A DNA stretch of 64,000 nucleotides from Polynucleobacter sp. MWH-Jannik1A5 (GCF_018881795.1 NZ_JACVPQ010000001.1:1469305-1533304), one strand, 5' to 3'. Shown: positions 1 through 7,803, numbered from the stretch's first letter. Program-made: numbers and translations. Notes: generated by a model not told the origin, from the letters alone.

Positions 1-67
1 TGGTATAGCCTTCTTCAGCGATAGCGCGAAGAATGGGTTCTGATAAACCGAGATCTGTAAATAACAT
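1..67 (-). CDS. rhlE: DEAD-box RNA helicase, RhlE-like (N-terminal fragment, cut by the window edge)
   Basis: Only the first 22 codons lie in the window, reading leftwards from the ATG at 67. They encode MLFTDLGLSEPILRAIAEEG and two more residues, which matches the conserved start of RhlE-type ATP-dependent RNA helicases (F-x-x-LGL-x-x-x-ILRA-x-x-x-x-GY, just ahead of the Q motif). This family unwinds structured RNA during ribosome assembly and RNA decay. No helicase motif is inside the window, so the subfamily is inferred from the N-terminus only. No strong ribosome binding site precedes the ATG. Confidence 0.7.
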   Translation of the reverse strand, partial: MLFTDLGLSEPILRAIAEEGYT

Positions 68-210
68 AGGGACCAATAAAGTATTGACCCGTATTCAACG
101 TATTTAAAAAATCGACTATCCCGGTCAATGGGGTGAGCTGCCACGCAAGTGCGTTTGCAGTAAGAGTAGCTATTTTAAGTCATCAGCCCTAAAGCTAGAC
201 AATTGTTCGA

Positions 211-801
211 TTAAGCAGGGTTCCAGAGGTTTGGCACGGTGGTATTAGCGTAGCCGGAGACAAAAGATTTTTCTGCCCCCGTGACTGGGTCAAATACAGA
301 ACGATGAATCCGTCCAATGTTGCCACCATAGACATGAATGCTAATTGAAGTCTGATCACTCATATTGTTTTCCACAACATGAATATCGTGCGTATTGGGT
401 GAGACGGTATCCACATGTCCTGGCGGGCTGATGCAAGCATCGCCTGGTTGGAATCCACCATCTGCCTGGAGATAGTAGGGAGTGCCCTTTTCTTCACCAC
501 GCAGTTGGCCAACCATTCCCCAGACAGTGTGATTGTGTACAGGAGTTTTTTGTCCTGGACCCCATACAAAGCTCACCACTGAAAAGCGATCTAATGGGTC
601 TGCATACAAAAGATATTGCTGGTAATACTGTGGATGTGGCTTAGTAAATTCTTCAGGAAGCCAATCATCTTTGGCAATGAGATTCTCGAGTAATTTTTTC
701 CCTTTAGTAAAGATGGCGTCCTCGCTTGGCTTTTGCTCAAGTAGAAGGCTCAGTTCTTTTACAAAGGTCAGTAGTTTTCCATCAGACATCTTTTGCTCCA
801 T
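211..801 (-). CDS. Thiol dioxygenase of the cysteine dioxygenase family (cupin, probably 3-mercaptopropionate type)
   Basis: This 196-residue cytosolic cupin oxidises a small thiol (cysteine or 3-mercaptopropionate) to its sulfinic acid with O2 and mononuclear non-haem iron. Likely iron ligands are His89 and His91 in the PVHNHTVWG motif, with His141 as the third. Ser154, His156 and Tyr158 (SISIHVYGG) fit the Ser-His-Tyr triad of the family. The motif spacing and a Gln-Gln pair near residue 61, where animal cysteine dioxygenase has Arg, resemble bacterial 3-mercaptopropionate dioxygenases, but substrate cannot be settled from sequence. The gene is 8 bases from the thioesterase gene and on the same strand, and probably shares its transcript. 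Length is normal for the bacterial family (about 190-200 residues). Confidence 0.88.
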   Translation of the reverse strand: MEQKMSDGKLLTFVKELSLLLEQKPSEDAIFTKGKKLLENLIAKDDWLPEEFTKPHPQYYQQYLLYADPLDRFSVVSFVWGPGQKTPVHNHTVWGMVGQLRGEEKGTPYYLQADGGFQPGDACISPPGHVDTVSPNTHDIHVVENNMSDQTSISIHVYGGNIGRIHRSVFDPVTGAEKSFVSGYANTTVPNLWNPA

Positions 802-809
802 TGAATATA

Positions 810-1244
810 TTACTCATCCTGGAATACGCACTCAGGCCATGCCTTAGGCTTTAGTGTATTGGTATCAACACAGACGATATGTAGTACAGCGCTCGCAATC
901 ACTTGAAACTCCTCGCTGTCAGGAAGTTTTCTTTGCGCAGTCTGTTTAACGGTAACTTGTGTACGGCCACGATGTTCGATCACTTGGTTTATGTAAAGCA
1001 AGTCATCTAGACGCCCTGGCTTGTAGAAGTTCATGGTGAGCTCACGTAGTGGCATCACCATAGAGAATTCATTGGCAAGTTTGGTAGGGGTCAAGCCACG
1101 CTGGGAGAGCCACTCTGCGCGACTGCGCTCAAAAATCTCAAGGTAGCGTCCGTGATATACAAAACCAGCCGCATCTGTATCGGAATAGCAAACTCGATGG
1201 ACGTAGATAAAGTTTGGCGGAGTTGGAGTGGTTTTCGTAGTCAT
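810..1244 (-). CDS. Acyl-CoA thioesterase, YbgC / 4-hydroxybenzoyl-CoA thioesterase family
   Basis: A single hot-dog fold protein of 144 residues. The signature near residues 20-36 (YSDTDAAGFVYHGRYLEIFE) carries the catalytic Asp region (Asp22-Thr-Asp24) and the Tyr-His pair typical of YbgC/4HBT enzymes, which hydrolyse acyl-CoA thioesters in the cytosol. It sits between a GNAT acetyltransferase (3 bases away) and the thiol dioxygenase (8 bases away), all on the minus strand, so the three probably form one operon. The tol-pal genes that accompany true ybgC are not nearby, so no ybgC symbol is given; substrate is unknown. Confidence 0.85.
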   Translation of the reverse strand: MTTKTTPTPPNFIYVHRVCYSDTDAAGFVYHGRYLEIFERSRAEWLSQRGLTPTKLANEFSMVMPLRELTMNFYKPGRLDDLLYINQVIEHRGRTQVTVKQTAQRKLPDSEEFQVIASAVLHIVCVDTNTLKPKAWPECVFQDE

Positions 1245-1247
1245 CGC

Positions 1248-1688
1248 TTATTGAGTTGAATTTGCTAATGTAAGAATCATATTACGATGAGGAATGCCAG
1301 CCTCATCGTAGCTAGCCCCCTCTGCTGTAAAGCCCAGTTTTTCATAAAAAGGGATTGCATCTACTTGTGAGTGCAGGATGATTTCCCGTATCCCCTGTGA
1401 AACAGCTAAATTCACCAGCCTTTCGAGTATTTGCTTGCCGATATCTTCGCCTCTGAATTCGATGAGGACAGCCATGCGTCCTATTTGGGCTTTGCCATTG
1501 CCTAAATCCACCAGCCTTCCAGTGCCAATGCACTGTGTATTTTGATAGGCTAGGGCATGAACCGCGGTTGGGTCAAATTCGTCTAATTCGAGCTCGGCTG
1601 GAACCCCTTGCTCCCGGATAAAAACTTCCTGGCGCACCAAAAAGGCGTCTTCTTCAGCCTCTTTCCACGATTTGAGCAATATTTCCAA
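1248..1688 (-). CDS. GNAT family N-acetyltransferase (YjcF/ElaA-like)
   Basis: A 146-residue one-domain GNAT protein. The N-terminal stretch with VRQEVFIREQGVPAELELDE is characteristic of the YjcF-type subgroup. The acetyl-CoA binding motif A is visible around residues 70-83 (IGRMAVLIEFRGEDIGKQIL), followed by a C-terminal FYEKLGFTAEG segment that closes the fold. The family transfers acetyl from acetyl-CoA to a small molecule or protein amine; the substrate cannot be read from sequence. It is the first gene of a probable three-gene minus-strand operon with the thioesterase and thiol dioxygenase. Confidence 0.85.
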   Translation of the reverse strand: MEILLKSWKEAEEDAFLVRQEVFIREQGVPAELELDEFDPTAVHALAYQNTQCIGTGRLVDLGNGKAQIGRMAVLIEFRGEDIGKQILERLVNLAVSQGIREIILHSQVDAIPFYEKLGFTAEGASYDEAGIPHRNMILTLANSTQ

Positions 1689-1850
1689 GATTCCTGATGC
1701 CTTTATGTTGATTTCCTCATCAATTTACCAAAGAAGCAATGTTGAAAGGATAGTTCGCGCCCGCACTAAAAACGCCCCAATCCATGGTTACAATGAATTG
1801 TGGCTCTGTATTGAGTCCCTCTAAAACCTTTTACTCATTTAGGAGTTATC

Positions 1851-2432
1851 TTGAAGAAATCTTTATTGACTGGTTTGTTTGCTGCAGTTGGTATTACTTG
1901 TGCTGCTTCAGTTTTCGCACAAACACCTGCAAAAATGTTGCCATTAGCAGCTGAAGTTGTCGTTTTGAGCGCAACAGTTGATTCTGTAGATGTTAAGAAA
2001 CGTATCGTTGTATTGAAAGATGCAAACGGTAATTTGGCGCAAATGAACGTTTCTAAATCGATAAATGATTTAGACAAGGTTAAAAAGGGCGACGTGTTCT
2101 TGGTTGAGCATGCTCAAGCGGTGGCTGTTGGATTAACAGCTGCTGGGAAAGATCAAAAGCCAGGCGTCTCTGGTGTTCGCTCTGTAGTGGTAGCTGGCAA
2201 AGGTTCTGCTAAGCCATTTGAAGAAACTACAGACACTATCTATGCAACTGTCAAGATTTCAACAATCGATCAAAAGACACGTATTGTTACTTTCACAATG
2301 CCTAACGGCGAGAAGCAAAAAGTAAAAGTAGATCCAGCAGTTTTAGGTCTTGAGAAATTCAAAGCTGGTGACGATGTGATGGTTGAGTTCGTTGACGACA
2401 CAGCGATTGGTTTTGTTACTCCAAAGAAATAA
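1851..2432 (+). CDS. Secreted protein of unknown function with two tandem repeats
   Basis: A 193-residue protein I do not recognise by name. A Sec signal peptide spans about residues 1-23, with likely cleavage after VFA. The mature part consists of two homologous beta-rich units, about residues 35-95 and 128-189. Each has the pattern A-T-V-x-x-(I/V)D-x-K-x-RIV, then N-G, then a K-x-GD turn and a final (V/T)A-(V/I)-G. They are joined by a Gly/Val/Lys linker. Repeats of this type suggest small OB-like barrels, perhaps a periplasmic or envelope binding protein, but that is inference. The start is TTG at 1851, placed 5 bases after a good AGGAG at 1841-1845. It is a single gene and ends at a bidirectional terminator. 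Confidence 0.75.
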   Translation: MKKSLLTGLFAAVGITCAASVFAQTPAKMLPLAAEVVVLSATVDSVDVKKRIVVLKDANGNLAQMNVSKSINDLDKVKKGDVFLVEHAQAVAVGLTAAGKDQKPGVSGVRSVVVAGKGSAKPFEETTDTIYATVKISTIDQKTRIVTFTMPNGEKQKVKVDPAVLGLEKFKAGDDVMVEFVDDTAIGFVTPKK

Positions 2433-2474
2433 ATACGTAACAGTATTGAATTAGTCGGGTAGTTCACCGGCAAG

Positions 2475-2501
2475 AAAAAGCCCGCTAATGCGGGCTTTTT
2501 T
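2475..2501. terminator. Bidirectional Rho-independent terminator
   Basis: AAAAAGCCCGC, loop TAAT, GCGGGCTTTTTT: a GC-rich 7-bp stem flanked by an A-tract on one side and a T-tract on the other. It lies between the convergent two-repeat protein gene and the molbindin gene and can terminate both. Confidence 0.9.
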
Positions 2502-2523
2502 GTTACCTAAAACAGGTCTTGAT

Positions 2524-2748
2524 TTACGCGCTTTTGGCAATCATCACATCAGAGGCTTTAATCACTGCCCAGGCTTGATCTCCAACCTTGAGGTTAAGTT
2601 CGTCAACTGCTTCATTAGTAATGGAAGCCGTCACAATATGTCCGCCACCAATGTCCAGCTTTACGTGAGAAGTGGTTTGACCCATTTTGAGCTCAACTAC
2701 TTTCCCGTTGAGGGTGTTGCGAGCGCTAAGTTTGACTTTCAGTTCCAT
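2524..2748 (-). CDS. Molbindin (TOBE-domain molybdate/tungstate binding protein)
   Basis: A 74-residue single TOBE (Mop) domain, starting SARNTLNGKV and with the family's T-(A/S)-x-I(T) segment (VTASITNEAVDELNLKVGD) in the middle. Molbindins form cytosolic oligomers that store or buffer molybdate or tungstate. It lies 29 bases downstream of a tungstate-type binding protein gene on the same strand and is likely cotranscribed, which supports an oxyanion role. An upstream TTCTCC (minus strand GGAGAA) provides the ribosome binding site for the ATG at 2748. Confidence 0.88.
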   Translation of the reverse strand: MELKVKLSARNTLNGKVVELKMGQTTSHVKLDIGGGHIVTASITNEAVDELNLKVGDQAWAVIKASDVMIAKSA

Positions 2749-2777
2749 GATTTCTCCTAAGTTGTACTGTTGTAAAT

Positions 2778-3599
2778 TTACTTAGCATTAGGGAAGAACA
2801 ACTGCTCGCCATCAATCTTGTAGCTAGCAATCACGTCTTGCCCATTCTTGGAAATGAGCCAATCAATAAATTCCTGGCCTTGTACCTTTTTCACATTAGG
2901 GTATTTAGCTGGGTTTACTAACATCACGCCATATTGATTGAATAGCTTTGGATCACCTTGAACCAGAATGGTGAGATCACCACGATTCTTAAAGCTGAGC
3001 CAAGTTCCGCGGTCAGCCAAGATGTAGCCATTCATTGCGGAGGCAGTGTTCAGGGCAGGGCCCATGCCTGATCCAGTTTCTTTGTACCAAGATGGACCAG
3101 GAGAGACTGAAACGCCAGCACCTTTCCAGTAACGCAATTCAGCCGCATGAGTGCCACTCTTATCAGCGCGAGATACAAATGGTGCTTGTGCAGCAGCAAT
3201 TTTTTGTAGTGCTACTTGAATATCTTTACCGCCAGCAATTTTCGCTGGGTCTGACTTAGGTCCAATGAGAACGAAGTCGTTGTACATCACTTCATTTCGT
3301 TTGGTTGAGAAACCTTCTTCAACAAACTTTTCTTCAGCTACTTTATCGTGAACAAACACGACATCTGCATCGCCACGTCGACCAATGTCTAGTGCCTGGC
3401 CAGTTCCTACAGCCACTACCTTAACTTCAATACCAGTTTTCATCTTAAAGATGGGCAGCATGTAATTGAAAAGACCTGATTGCTCAGTTGAAGTAGTGGA
3501 GGAAACCACAATGCTTTTCTCCTGGGCATAAACCTGTGACGCAGGAATAGCTAAAGCTACGAGGGTGGAAAGGAATAGTCTCCGAAATATTTTTTTCAT
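2778..3599 (-). CDS. tupA: Tungstate/molybdate ABC transporter substrate-binding protein, TupA-like
   Basis: A 273-residue periplasmic binding protein. A Sec signal peptide covers about residues 1-25 (cleavage near VYA-Q). The mature N-terminus has the SSTTSTEQSGL motif that in TupA proteins contributes to oxyanion binding, followed by VGTGQALDIGRRGDADVVFVHD, also typical of TupA. It delivers tungstate (or molybdate) to an ABC permease. No tupB or tupC gene follows; the next gene is the molbindin. It is transcribed divergently from a ModE-like regulator, with an inverted repeat in the shared promoter region. Tungstate rather than molybdate preference is inferred from family resemblance only. 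Confidence 0.87.
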   Translation of the reverse strand: MKKIFRRLFLSTLVALAIPASQVYAQEKSIVVSSTTSTEQSGLFNYMLPIFKMKTGIEVKVVAVGTGQALDIGRRGDADVVFVHDKVAEEKFVEEGFSTKRNEVMYNDFVLIGPKSDPAKIAGGKDIQVALQKIAAAQAPFVSRADKSGTHAAELRYWKGAGVSVSPGPSWYKETGSGMGPALNTASAMNGYILADRGTWLSFKNRGDLTILVQGDPKLFNQYGVMLVNPAKYPNVKKVQGQEFIDWLISKNGQDVIASYKIDGEQLFFPNAK

Positions 3600-3636
3600 A
3601 TTTGCACTCGAAAGGGTTGATTAAAGGGATATCATC

Positions 3637-3663
3637 GCATACATTAATACTTAATGAATATGC
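3637..3663. promoter_or_regulatory. Inverted repeat, candidate operator between tupA and its regulator
   Basis: GCATA-CATTA at 3637-3646 and TAATG-AA-TATGC at 3652-3663 form an inverted repeat of two 5-bp blocks per arm, separated by 5 bases, with a 2-base offset on one side. It lies between the divergent tupA and ModE-like regulator genes and ends 12 bases before the regulator's ATG, so binding there could control both genes. The bound protein is inferred, not shown. Confidence 0.55.
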
Positions 3664-3675
3664 AAAAAATTACAT

Positions 3676-4698
3676 ATGCAAATTGAAGTCCGCCCCACGT
3701 TAATTGTGAATACCAAGGTTGATGGAAGGGCTTCTGTCGATCTGATTTGGCTCGCTCAGCTGCTGAAAGACATCGGGCAGGGAAGCTCCTTGGTAGTTGC
3801 TAGTAAAAAATCAGGCACTTCCTATAGGGGAGCATGGGGCAAGCTCAATCAAGTTGAAGCTGAATTAGGTATGCCACTGATTATTCGGACCAAAGGCCAT
3901 GGTTCCGAGTTGACTGAATTTGGAACTTTTTTAATTCAGTTTATTGAAGATATGCAGGCTGAGCACTTAAAGCATGATGCCCAGTATCACGATAGATTAT
4001 TAAAAGAAATTAAGAAAATACAAAAGTCAGAAAGCGTACGCTGGAAATTTTTCTCCAGTAGTGATTCAGTCATTCAAAAAGCTGCAGGAGAAATTCAAGG
4101 GGTTGAACTCAAAATTGCAGGCTCAGGAGAATCTTTGGAGAGACTTCTGAATAAAGAGGCGCATATTGCTGGCTATCACGTTTCCGATCCCACTAGCTCA
4201 AAGGCTATTTATCAGCGTCTATCAAAAAGCAATATTGAAATCTATCCCGTCATGAAGCGTACCCAAGGGTTGATAGTAAAAAAAGGAAACCCGCTTCGTA
4301 TTCGTGCAATTGAAGATCTCATGGGCAAAAAAGTGCGCTTTATCAATCGCCAGATCGGCTCCGGTACCCGATTGTTGCTTGATAACCTCTTAATGGAAGA
4401 GGGAATTAATCCCATGGATATTAATGGCTACCTGCATGAGGAATTTACTCACTCCGCTATAGCTAATGCCATTCTTGCCGGCAAGGCCGATGTGGGTTTG
4501 GGGGTGAAGAATATTGCCTTAGAAAATGGTCTTAGTTTCGTACCCATCAAGGATGAAATTTTCTTCATAGCAATGCATCAGGAGATGGCTAAGCAATCCG
4601 CATCTTCTAAGCTGATTCGTAAAATTCGGAGCGCTTCCGGAGAAACGCCGGGTTACAAGGCTGTCAGTCTCAATCGACAAATTCAGGATTGGCTATAG
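3676..4698 (+). CDS. ModE-like transcriptional regulator with periplasmic-binding-protein-like effector domain
   Basis: This 340-residue protein has an N-terminal winged helix-turn-helix of the ModE/LysR kind (about residues 20-95, with SYRGAWGKLNQVEAELGMPL) and a C-terminal PBP-like domain (about 115-330, with NRQIGSGTRLLLDNLL and ADVGLGVKNIA). That C-terminal domain is found in molybdate-related regulators and MoeA-like fusions. It probably senses molybdate, tungstate or a related ligand and regulates tupA and itself. The gene is divergent from tupA and followed 39 bases later by modA on the same strand. No clear Shine-Dalgarno precedes the ATG at 3676, which falls just after the inverted repeat, so a later start or a nearly leaderless message is possible. 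Confidence 0.82.
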   Translation: MQIEVRPTLIVNTKVDGRASVDLIWLAQLLKDIGQGSSLVVASKKSGTSYRGAWGKLNQVEAELGMPLIIRTKGHGSELTEFGTFLIQFIEDMQAEHLKHDAQYHDRLLKEIKKIQKSESVRWKFFSSSDSVIQKAAGEIQGVELKIAGSGESLERLLNKEAHIAGYHVSDPTSSKAIYQRLSKSNIEIYPVMKRTQGLIVKKGNPLRIRAIEDLMGKKVRFINRQIGSGTRLLLDNLLMEEGINPMDINGYLHEEFTHSAIANAILAGKADVGLGVKNIALENGLSFVPIKDEIFFIAMHQEMAKQSASSKLIRKIRSASGETPGYKAVSLNRQIQDWL

Positions 4699-4737
4699 TT
4701 TTCTAAAGGCCAATGAATCCACTAGAATGGATTCGAC

Positions 4738-5493
4738 ATGATCAAGCGGATCTTTATCTTCCTCGCAGTATTTTTCGCCTTTGCCGGTAGCGTATTCGCA
4801 CAGGTTGCCACTATTGCAGTAGCAGCCAATATGAAGGATGCCTTTACTGAGATCGCCGCTGCATTTAGATCTGCAGGTAAGCCTGAGATGAGGGTGGTTT
4901 ACGGTTCATCTGGCAACTTCGCTGCGCAAATTCTGAATGGAGCACCTTTCAATTTATTCATTGCAGCTGATGAGCAGTTTCCGCTTGAGTTATATAAAAA
5001 TGGTAAAGCCACAGATGAAGGTTTGGTTTATGCGATTGGTAAATTGGCCATCATTAGCAAAACATCATCCGGCACTCAATCGCTAACTAGCAGGGTGGAA
5101 ATTGCAAAGGCGATTAGCAAAGCCAATAAGGTTGCTATTGCAAAGCCTGAGCTGGCACCTTATGGCAGGGCAGCAGTTCAGTATTTAAAAGCTGAGAACC
5201 TATGGGATCTCGCAAAAGATAAGCTTGTTTATGCTGACAATATTGGTGCGGCTACTACGTATGTCGCTAGCGGTGCTGCTGACATTGGTTTTTCTGCGCT
5301 TTCATTGGCTAAGTCACCGGAGCTCTTAAAGCAAACGCGTTATTTTCTGGTGGATGCAAGGTTGTATGACCCCATTAAGCAACGTATGGTGTTGATGAAG
5401 GGCGCACCCCAAGAGGCGGTTGATTTATACCGCTTTATGCAGGGTCCTCAAGCTCAAGCCATATTGCAAAGATACGGCTACAGCACGCCTTAG
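4738..5493 (+). CDS. modA: Molybdate ABC transporter substrate-binding protein
   Basis: 251 residues with a clear signal peptide (about 1-22, cleavage after SVFA). The mature start, VAVAANMKDAFTEIAAAF, and the VVYGSSGNFAAQILNGAP and LFIAADEQFP segments are hallmarks of ModA, which captures molybdate in the periplasm. The protein probably works with a ModBC permease, but no modB or modC follows here. The gene lies directly downstream of the ModE-like regulator and is likely cotranscribed with it. Together with tupA and molbindin this gives two oxyanion binding proteins, a regulator and a storage protein in 3 kb. Confidence 0.9.
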   Translation: MIKRIFIFLAVFFAFAGSVFAQVATIAVAANMKDAFTEIAAAFRSAGKPEMRVVYGSSGNFAAQILNGAPFNLFIAADEQFPLELYKNGKATDEGLVYAIGKLAIISKTSSGTQSLTSRVEIAKAISKANKVAIAKPELAPYGRAAVQYLKAENLWDLAKDKLVYADNIGAATTYVASGAADIGFSALSLAKSPELLKQTRYFLVDARLYDPIKQRMVLMKGAPQEAVDLYRFMQGPQAQAILQRYGYSTP

Positions 5494-5587
5494 TTGCTCA
5501 AGAGCGTATTAAGGCCCTCCCATTTGCTTTGGATCAAGCCTTAAGAGCCTTAAAAGAGACATTATTGCTAAAGGATTGGCCCTTTAA

Positions 5588-5621
5588 ACGAATGATATTC
5601 ATTCTCATTTGTCGCTATAAT
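5588..5621 (+). promoter_or_regulatory. Fur-box-like operator and -10 element of the feoAB promoter
   Basis: The 19 bases at 5588-5606 (ACGAATGATATTCATTCTC) match the classical Fur box at 14 of 19 positions by my hand alignment and are themselves near-palindromic (GAATGATATTCATTC). A perfect TATAAT lies at 5616-5621, so the box covers the -35 region. Iron-loaded Fur would be expected to repress feoAB; this is inferred from position and motif. Confidence 0.75.
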
Positions 5622-5651
5622 GGGCCTCATACAAGCTAAAAAGCATATTTA

Positions 5652-5897
5652 ATGAATTTAGACCAAGTCGACTTAGGCAGTCTTTATCGCGTCACTCAAG
5701 TGGATGTGCCAAAAGGAGCCCCTCAAATTAAGGGGCAGTTGGAAGATATTGGCTTTTTACCGGGTGAACAAGTCACAGTATTGCGTAAGGGTTTGCTAGG
5801 CAAGGGCCCGTATATGGTTCGTGTAGGCGCTTCCACTTTTGCTTTACGCCAATCAGAGGCGCGCATGATTTTGGTTGAATCTTTGCAGCATGCCTGA
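5652..5897 (+). CDS. feoA: Ferrous iron transport protein A
   Basis: An 81-residue SH3-like cytosolic protein. The sequence QLEDIGFLPGEQVTVLRKGLLGKGPYMVRVGASTFALR is the standard FeoA core. FeoA interacts with the cytosolic part of FeoB and is required for Fe(II) uptake in several bacteria. It overlaps feoB by 8 bases and is preceded by a Fur-like operator and TATAAT. No feoC is present downstream of feoB. Confidence 0.93.
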   Translation: MNLDQVDLGSLYRVTQVDVPKGAPQIKGQLEDIGFLPGEQVTVLRKGLLGKGPYMVRVGASTFALRQSEARMILVESLQHA

Positions 5898-7803
5898 ATC
5901 CAAAGTCCATTTTTTTCCAAGCGAGCCACTCGTAGCGCTATTGGGCAATCCCAATTGCGGCAAAACAGCGCTATTCAATTTATTGACTGGCAGCCGTCAA
6001 AAAGTCGCCAATTATTCTGGTGTCACTGTTGAACGCAAAGAAGGACGTCTAACACTAGACTCCGAAAAAAATATTCGTATATTGGATTTACCTGGCGCAT
6101 ATAGCTTATATCCAAGATCTCTTGATGAGCGAGTCACTTGTAATGTATTGCTTGGTAGGGCAGAAGGTGAGAAGCGCCCTGATTTGGTGATCTGTGTTTT
6201 GAGTGCCATTAATCTGCGTCGCAATTTGCGTTTGGTACTGGCCGCAAAGCGCCTGGGTCTGCCATGTGTAGTGGTACTCAATATGCTGGATATTGCCAAA
6301 CGTCAGGGCTTGCAAATTGATACAGCCGCTCTTTCGAATGAATTGGGTTTGCCTGTGCTCACCAGCATCGGTATTCAATCTAATGGTGCTGATGAGATTA
6401 AACGGTTTCTGTCTGATTTAGATTGGCGAAACTTAAATAGTCTTCGCAGCGGAACAAGTGATGCCACATTAGAAAATGTAGCCTCCCACATTGCTCATAC
6501 AGAATCAGATAATGTCCAAGTGCAAAAGATTTTGCAAAACCTAAAGCTAGATCGCATCATCCCGGATCAGCTAAGTGATCGCCTAGATGCTGTATTGCTT
6601 CATCCAGTTCTGGGCCCCATTATTTTAGTGGTCTTGCTGTTTTGTATTTTTCAAGCGGTTTTTAGTTGGGCAACAGTGCCCATGGAGCTTATTAAGGATT
6701 CGGTTGAGTATCTTGGTGGTCAGATTGCGGAATGGTTGCCTAATGGATGGATACGTAGCCTATTAATCAACGGAATCTTGGCAGGTCTTGGTGGTGTTGT
6801 GATCTTCTTGCCGCAAATTCTGATTTTGTTCTTCTTCATTCTGTTGCTTGAAGAGTCGGGATACCTTCCGAGAGCAGCGTATCTCTTGGATAGGGTGATG
6901 GGATCGGTTGGCCTCTCTGGCAGATCTTTTATCCCATTGCTATCCAGTTTTGCTTGTGCAATCCCTGGAATCATGGCGACTAGGAGTATCTCTAATTCGC
7001 GTGATCGTATGGTGACCATCCTGATTGCGCCGATGATGACGTGCTCAGCACGTCTTCCAGTGTATGCCTTGCTCATCTCTGCTTTTATTCCAGAACAAAA
7101 ACTCTGGGCAGGTATTGATCTTCAAGGCTTAGTTTTATTCTTGCTCTATCTTGCTGGGATCTTGGGGGCGATGGCTGTAGCTTGGATTCTGAAGCGCTTT
7201 ACAAGTGAGCAATTCAAGATGAATGCGCTAATGATGGAGTTGCCAAGCTATCACATGCCACGTTTAAGCAATTTGGCGATTAGCTTATGGCAACGCGCAG
7301 AAATATTCTTGCGCCGAGTTGGCGGAATTATTTTATTAATGACAATTGGTCTTTGGGTCTTGTCTAGTTTTCCATTTCCACCAGAGGGTGCAACAGGTTC
7401 GCCTATTCAATATAGTTTTGCCGGAATGTTAGGCCAAGCCTTGGCTCATGTTTTCTCACCAATTGGCTTTAACTGGCAAATTAGCATTGCATTAGTGCCG
7501 GGCATGGCAGCTCGCGAGGTTGTCGTGAGCTCTCTCGCGACGGTGTATGCCTTGTCTAGCTCCAGCGCAGATGCAGCGGATGCGCTAATTCCTCTAATTT
7601 CTAGTGGCTGGTCTTTAGCTACAGCACTTTCTTTGTTGGCTTGGTTTGTCTTTGCACCTCAGTGTTTATCAACCATTGCGGCAGTAAAGCGCGAGACTGG
7701 CGGCTGGAAGATCCCGGTCATTATGCTGAGCTACCTGTTTGGGTTGGCCTATATTGCCGCCTTTATTACCTATCAAATAGCTAGCGCTCTTGGCCTAGCT
7801 TGA
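5890..7803 (+). CDS. feoB: Ferrous iron transporter B (GTPase-coupled Fe(II) permease)
   Basis: About 637 residues counted from the ATG at 5890, which overlaps the feoA stop (ATGCCTGA) and suggests translational coupling; an in-frame TTG at 5875 is less likely. The N-terminal G domain has G1 GNPNCGKTALFN (Gly19-Asn30), G3 DLPGAYSL and G4 NMLD. The membrane domain has the two Gate segments of FeoB, including SFACAIPGIMATR and PGMAAREVVVSSL. FeoB imports Fe(II) across the inner membrane. Length is shorter than E. coli FeoB (773 residues) but usual for betaproteobacteria. An imperfect inverted repeat at 7819-7840 may act as the transcription end. Confidence 0.94.
   Translation: MPESKVHFFPSEPLVALLGNPNCGKTALFNLLTGSRQKVANYSGVTVERKEGRLTLDSEKNIRILDLPGAYSLYPRSLDERVTCNVLLGRAEGEKRPDLVICVLSAINLRRNLRLVLAAKRLGLPCVVVLNMLDIAKRQGLQIDTAALSNELGLPVLTSIGIQSNGADEIKRFLSDLDWRNLNSLRSGTSDATLENVASHIAHTESDNVQVQKILQNLKLDRIIPDQLSDRLDAVLLHPVLGPIILVVLLFCIFQAVFSWATVPMELIKDSVEYLGGQIAEWLPNGWIRSLLINGILAGLGGVVIFLPQILILFFFILLLEESGYLPRAAYLLDRVMGSVGLSGRSFIPLLSSFACAIPGIMATRSISNSRDRMVTILIAPMMTCSARLPVYALLISAFIPEQKLWAGIDLQGLVLFLLYLAGILGAMAVAWILKRFTSEQFKMNALMMELPSYHMPRLSNLAISLWQRAEIFLRRVGGIILLMTIGLWVLSSFPFPPEGATGSPIQYSFAGMLGQALAHVFSPIGFNWQISIALVPGMAAREVVVSSLATVYALSSSSADAADALIPLISSGWSLATALSLLAWFVFAPQCLSTIAAVKRETGGWKIPVIMLSYLFGLAYIAAFITYQIASALGLA

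Noticed and set aside
360..569. Open frame inside the thiol dioxygenase gene, other reading frame
   Set aside because: It lies wholly within a gene with strong family motifs and has no ribosome binding site or recognisable protein.
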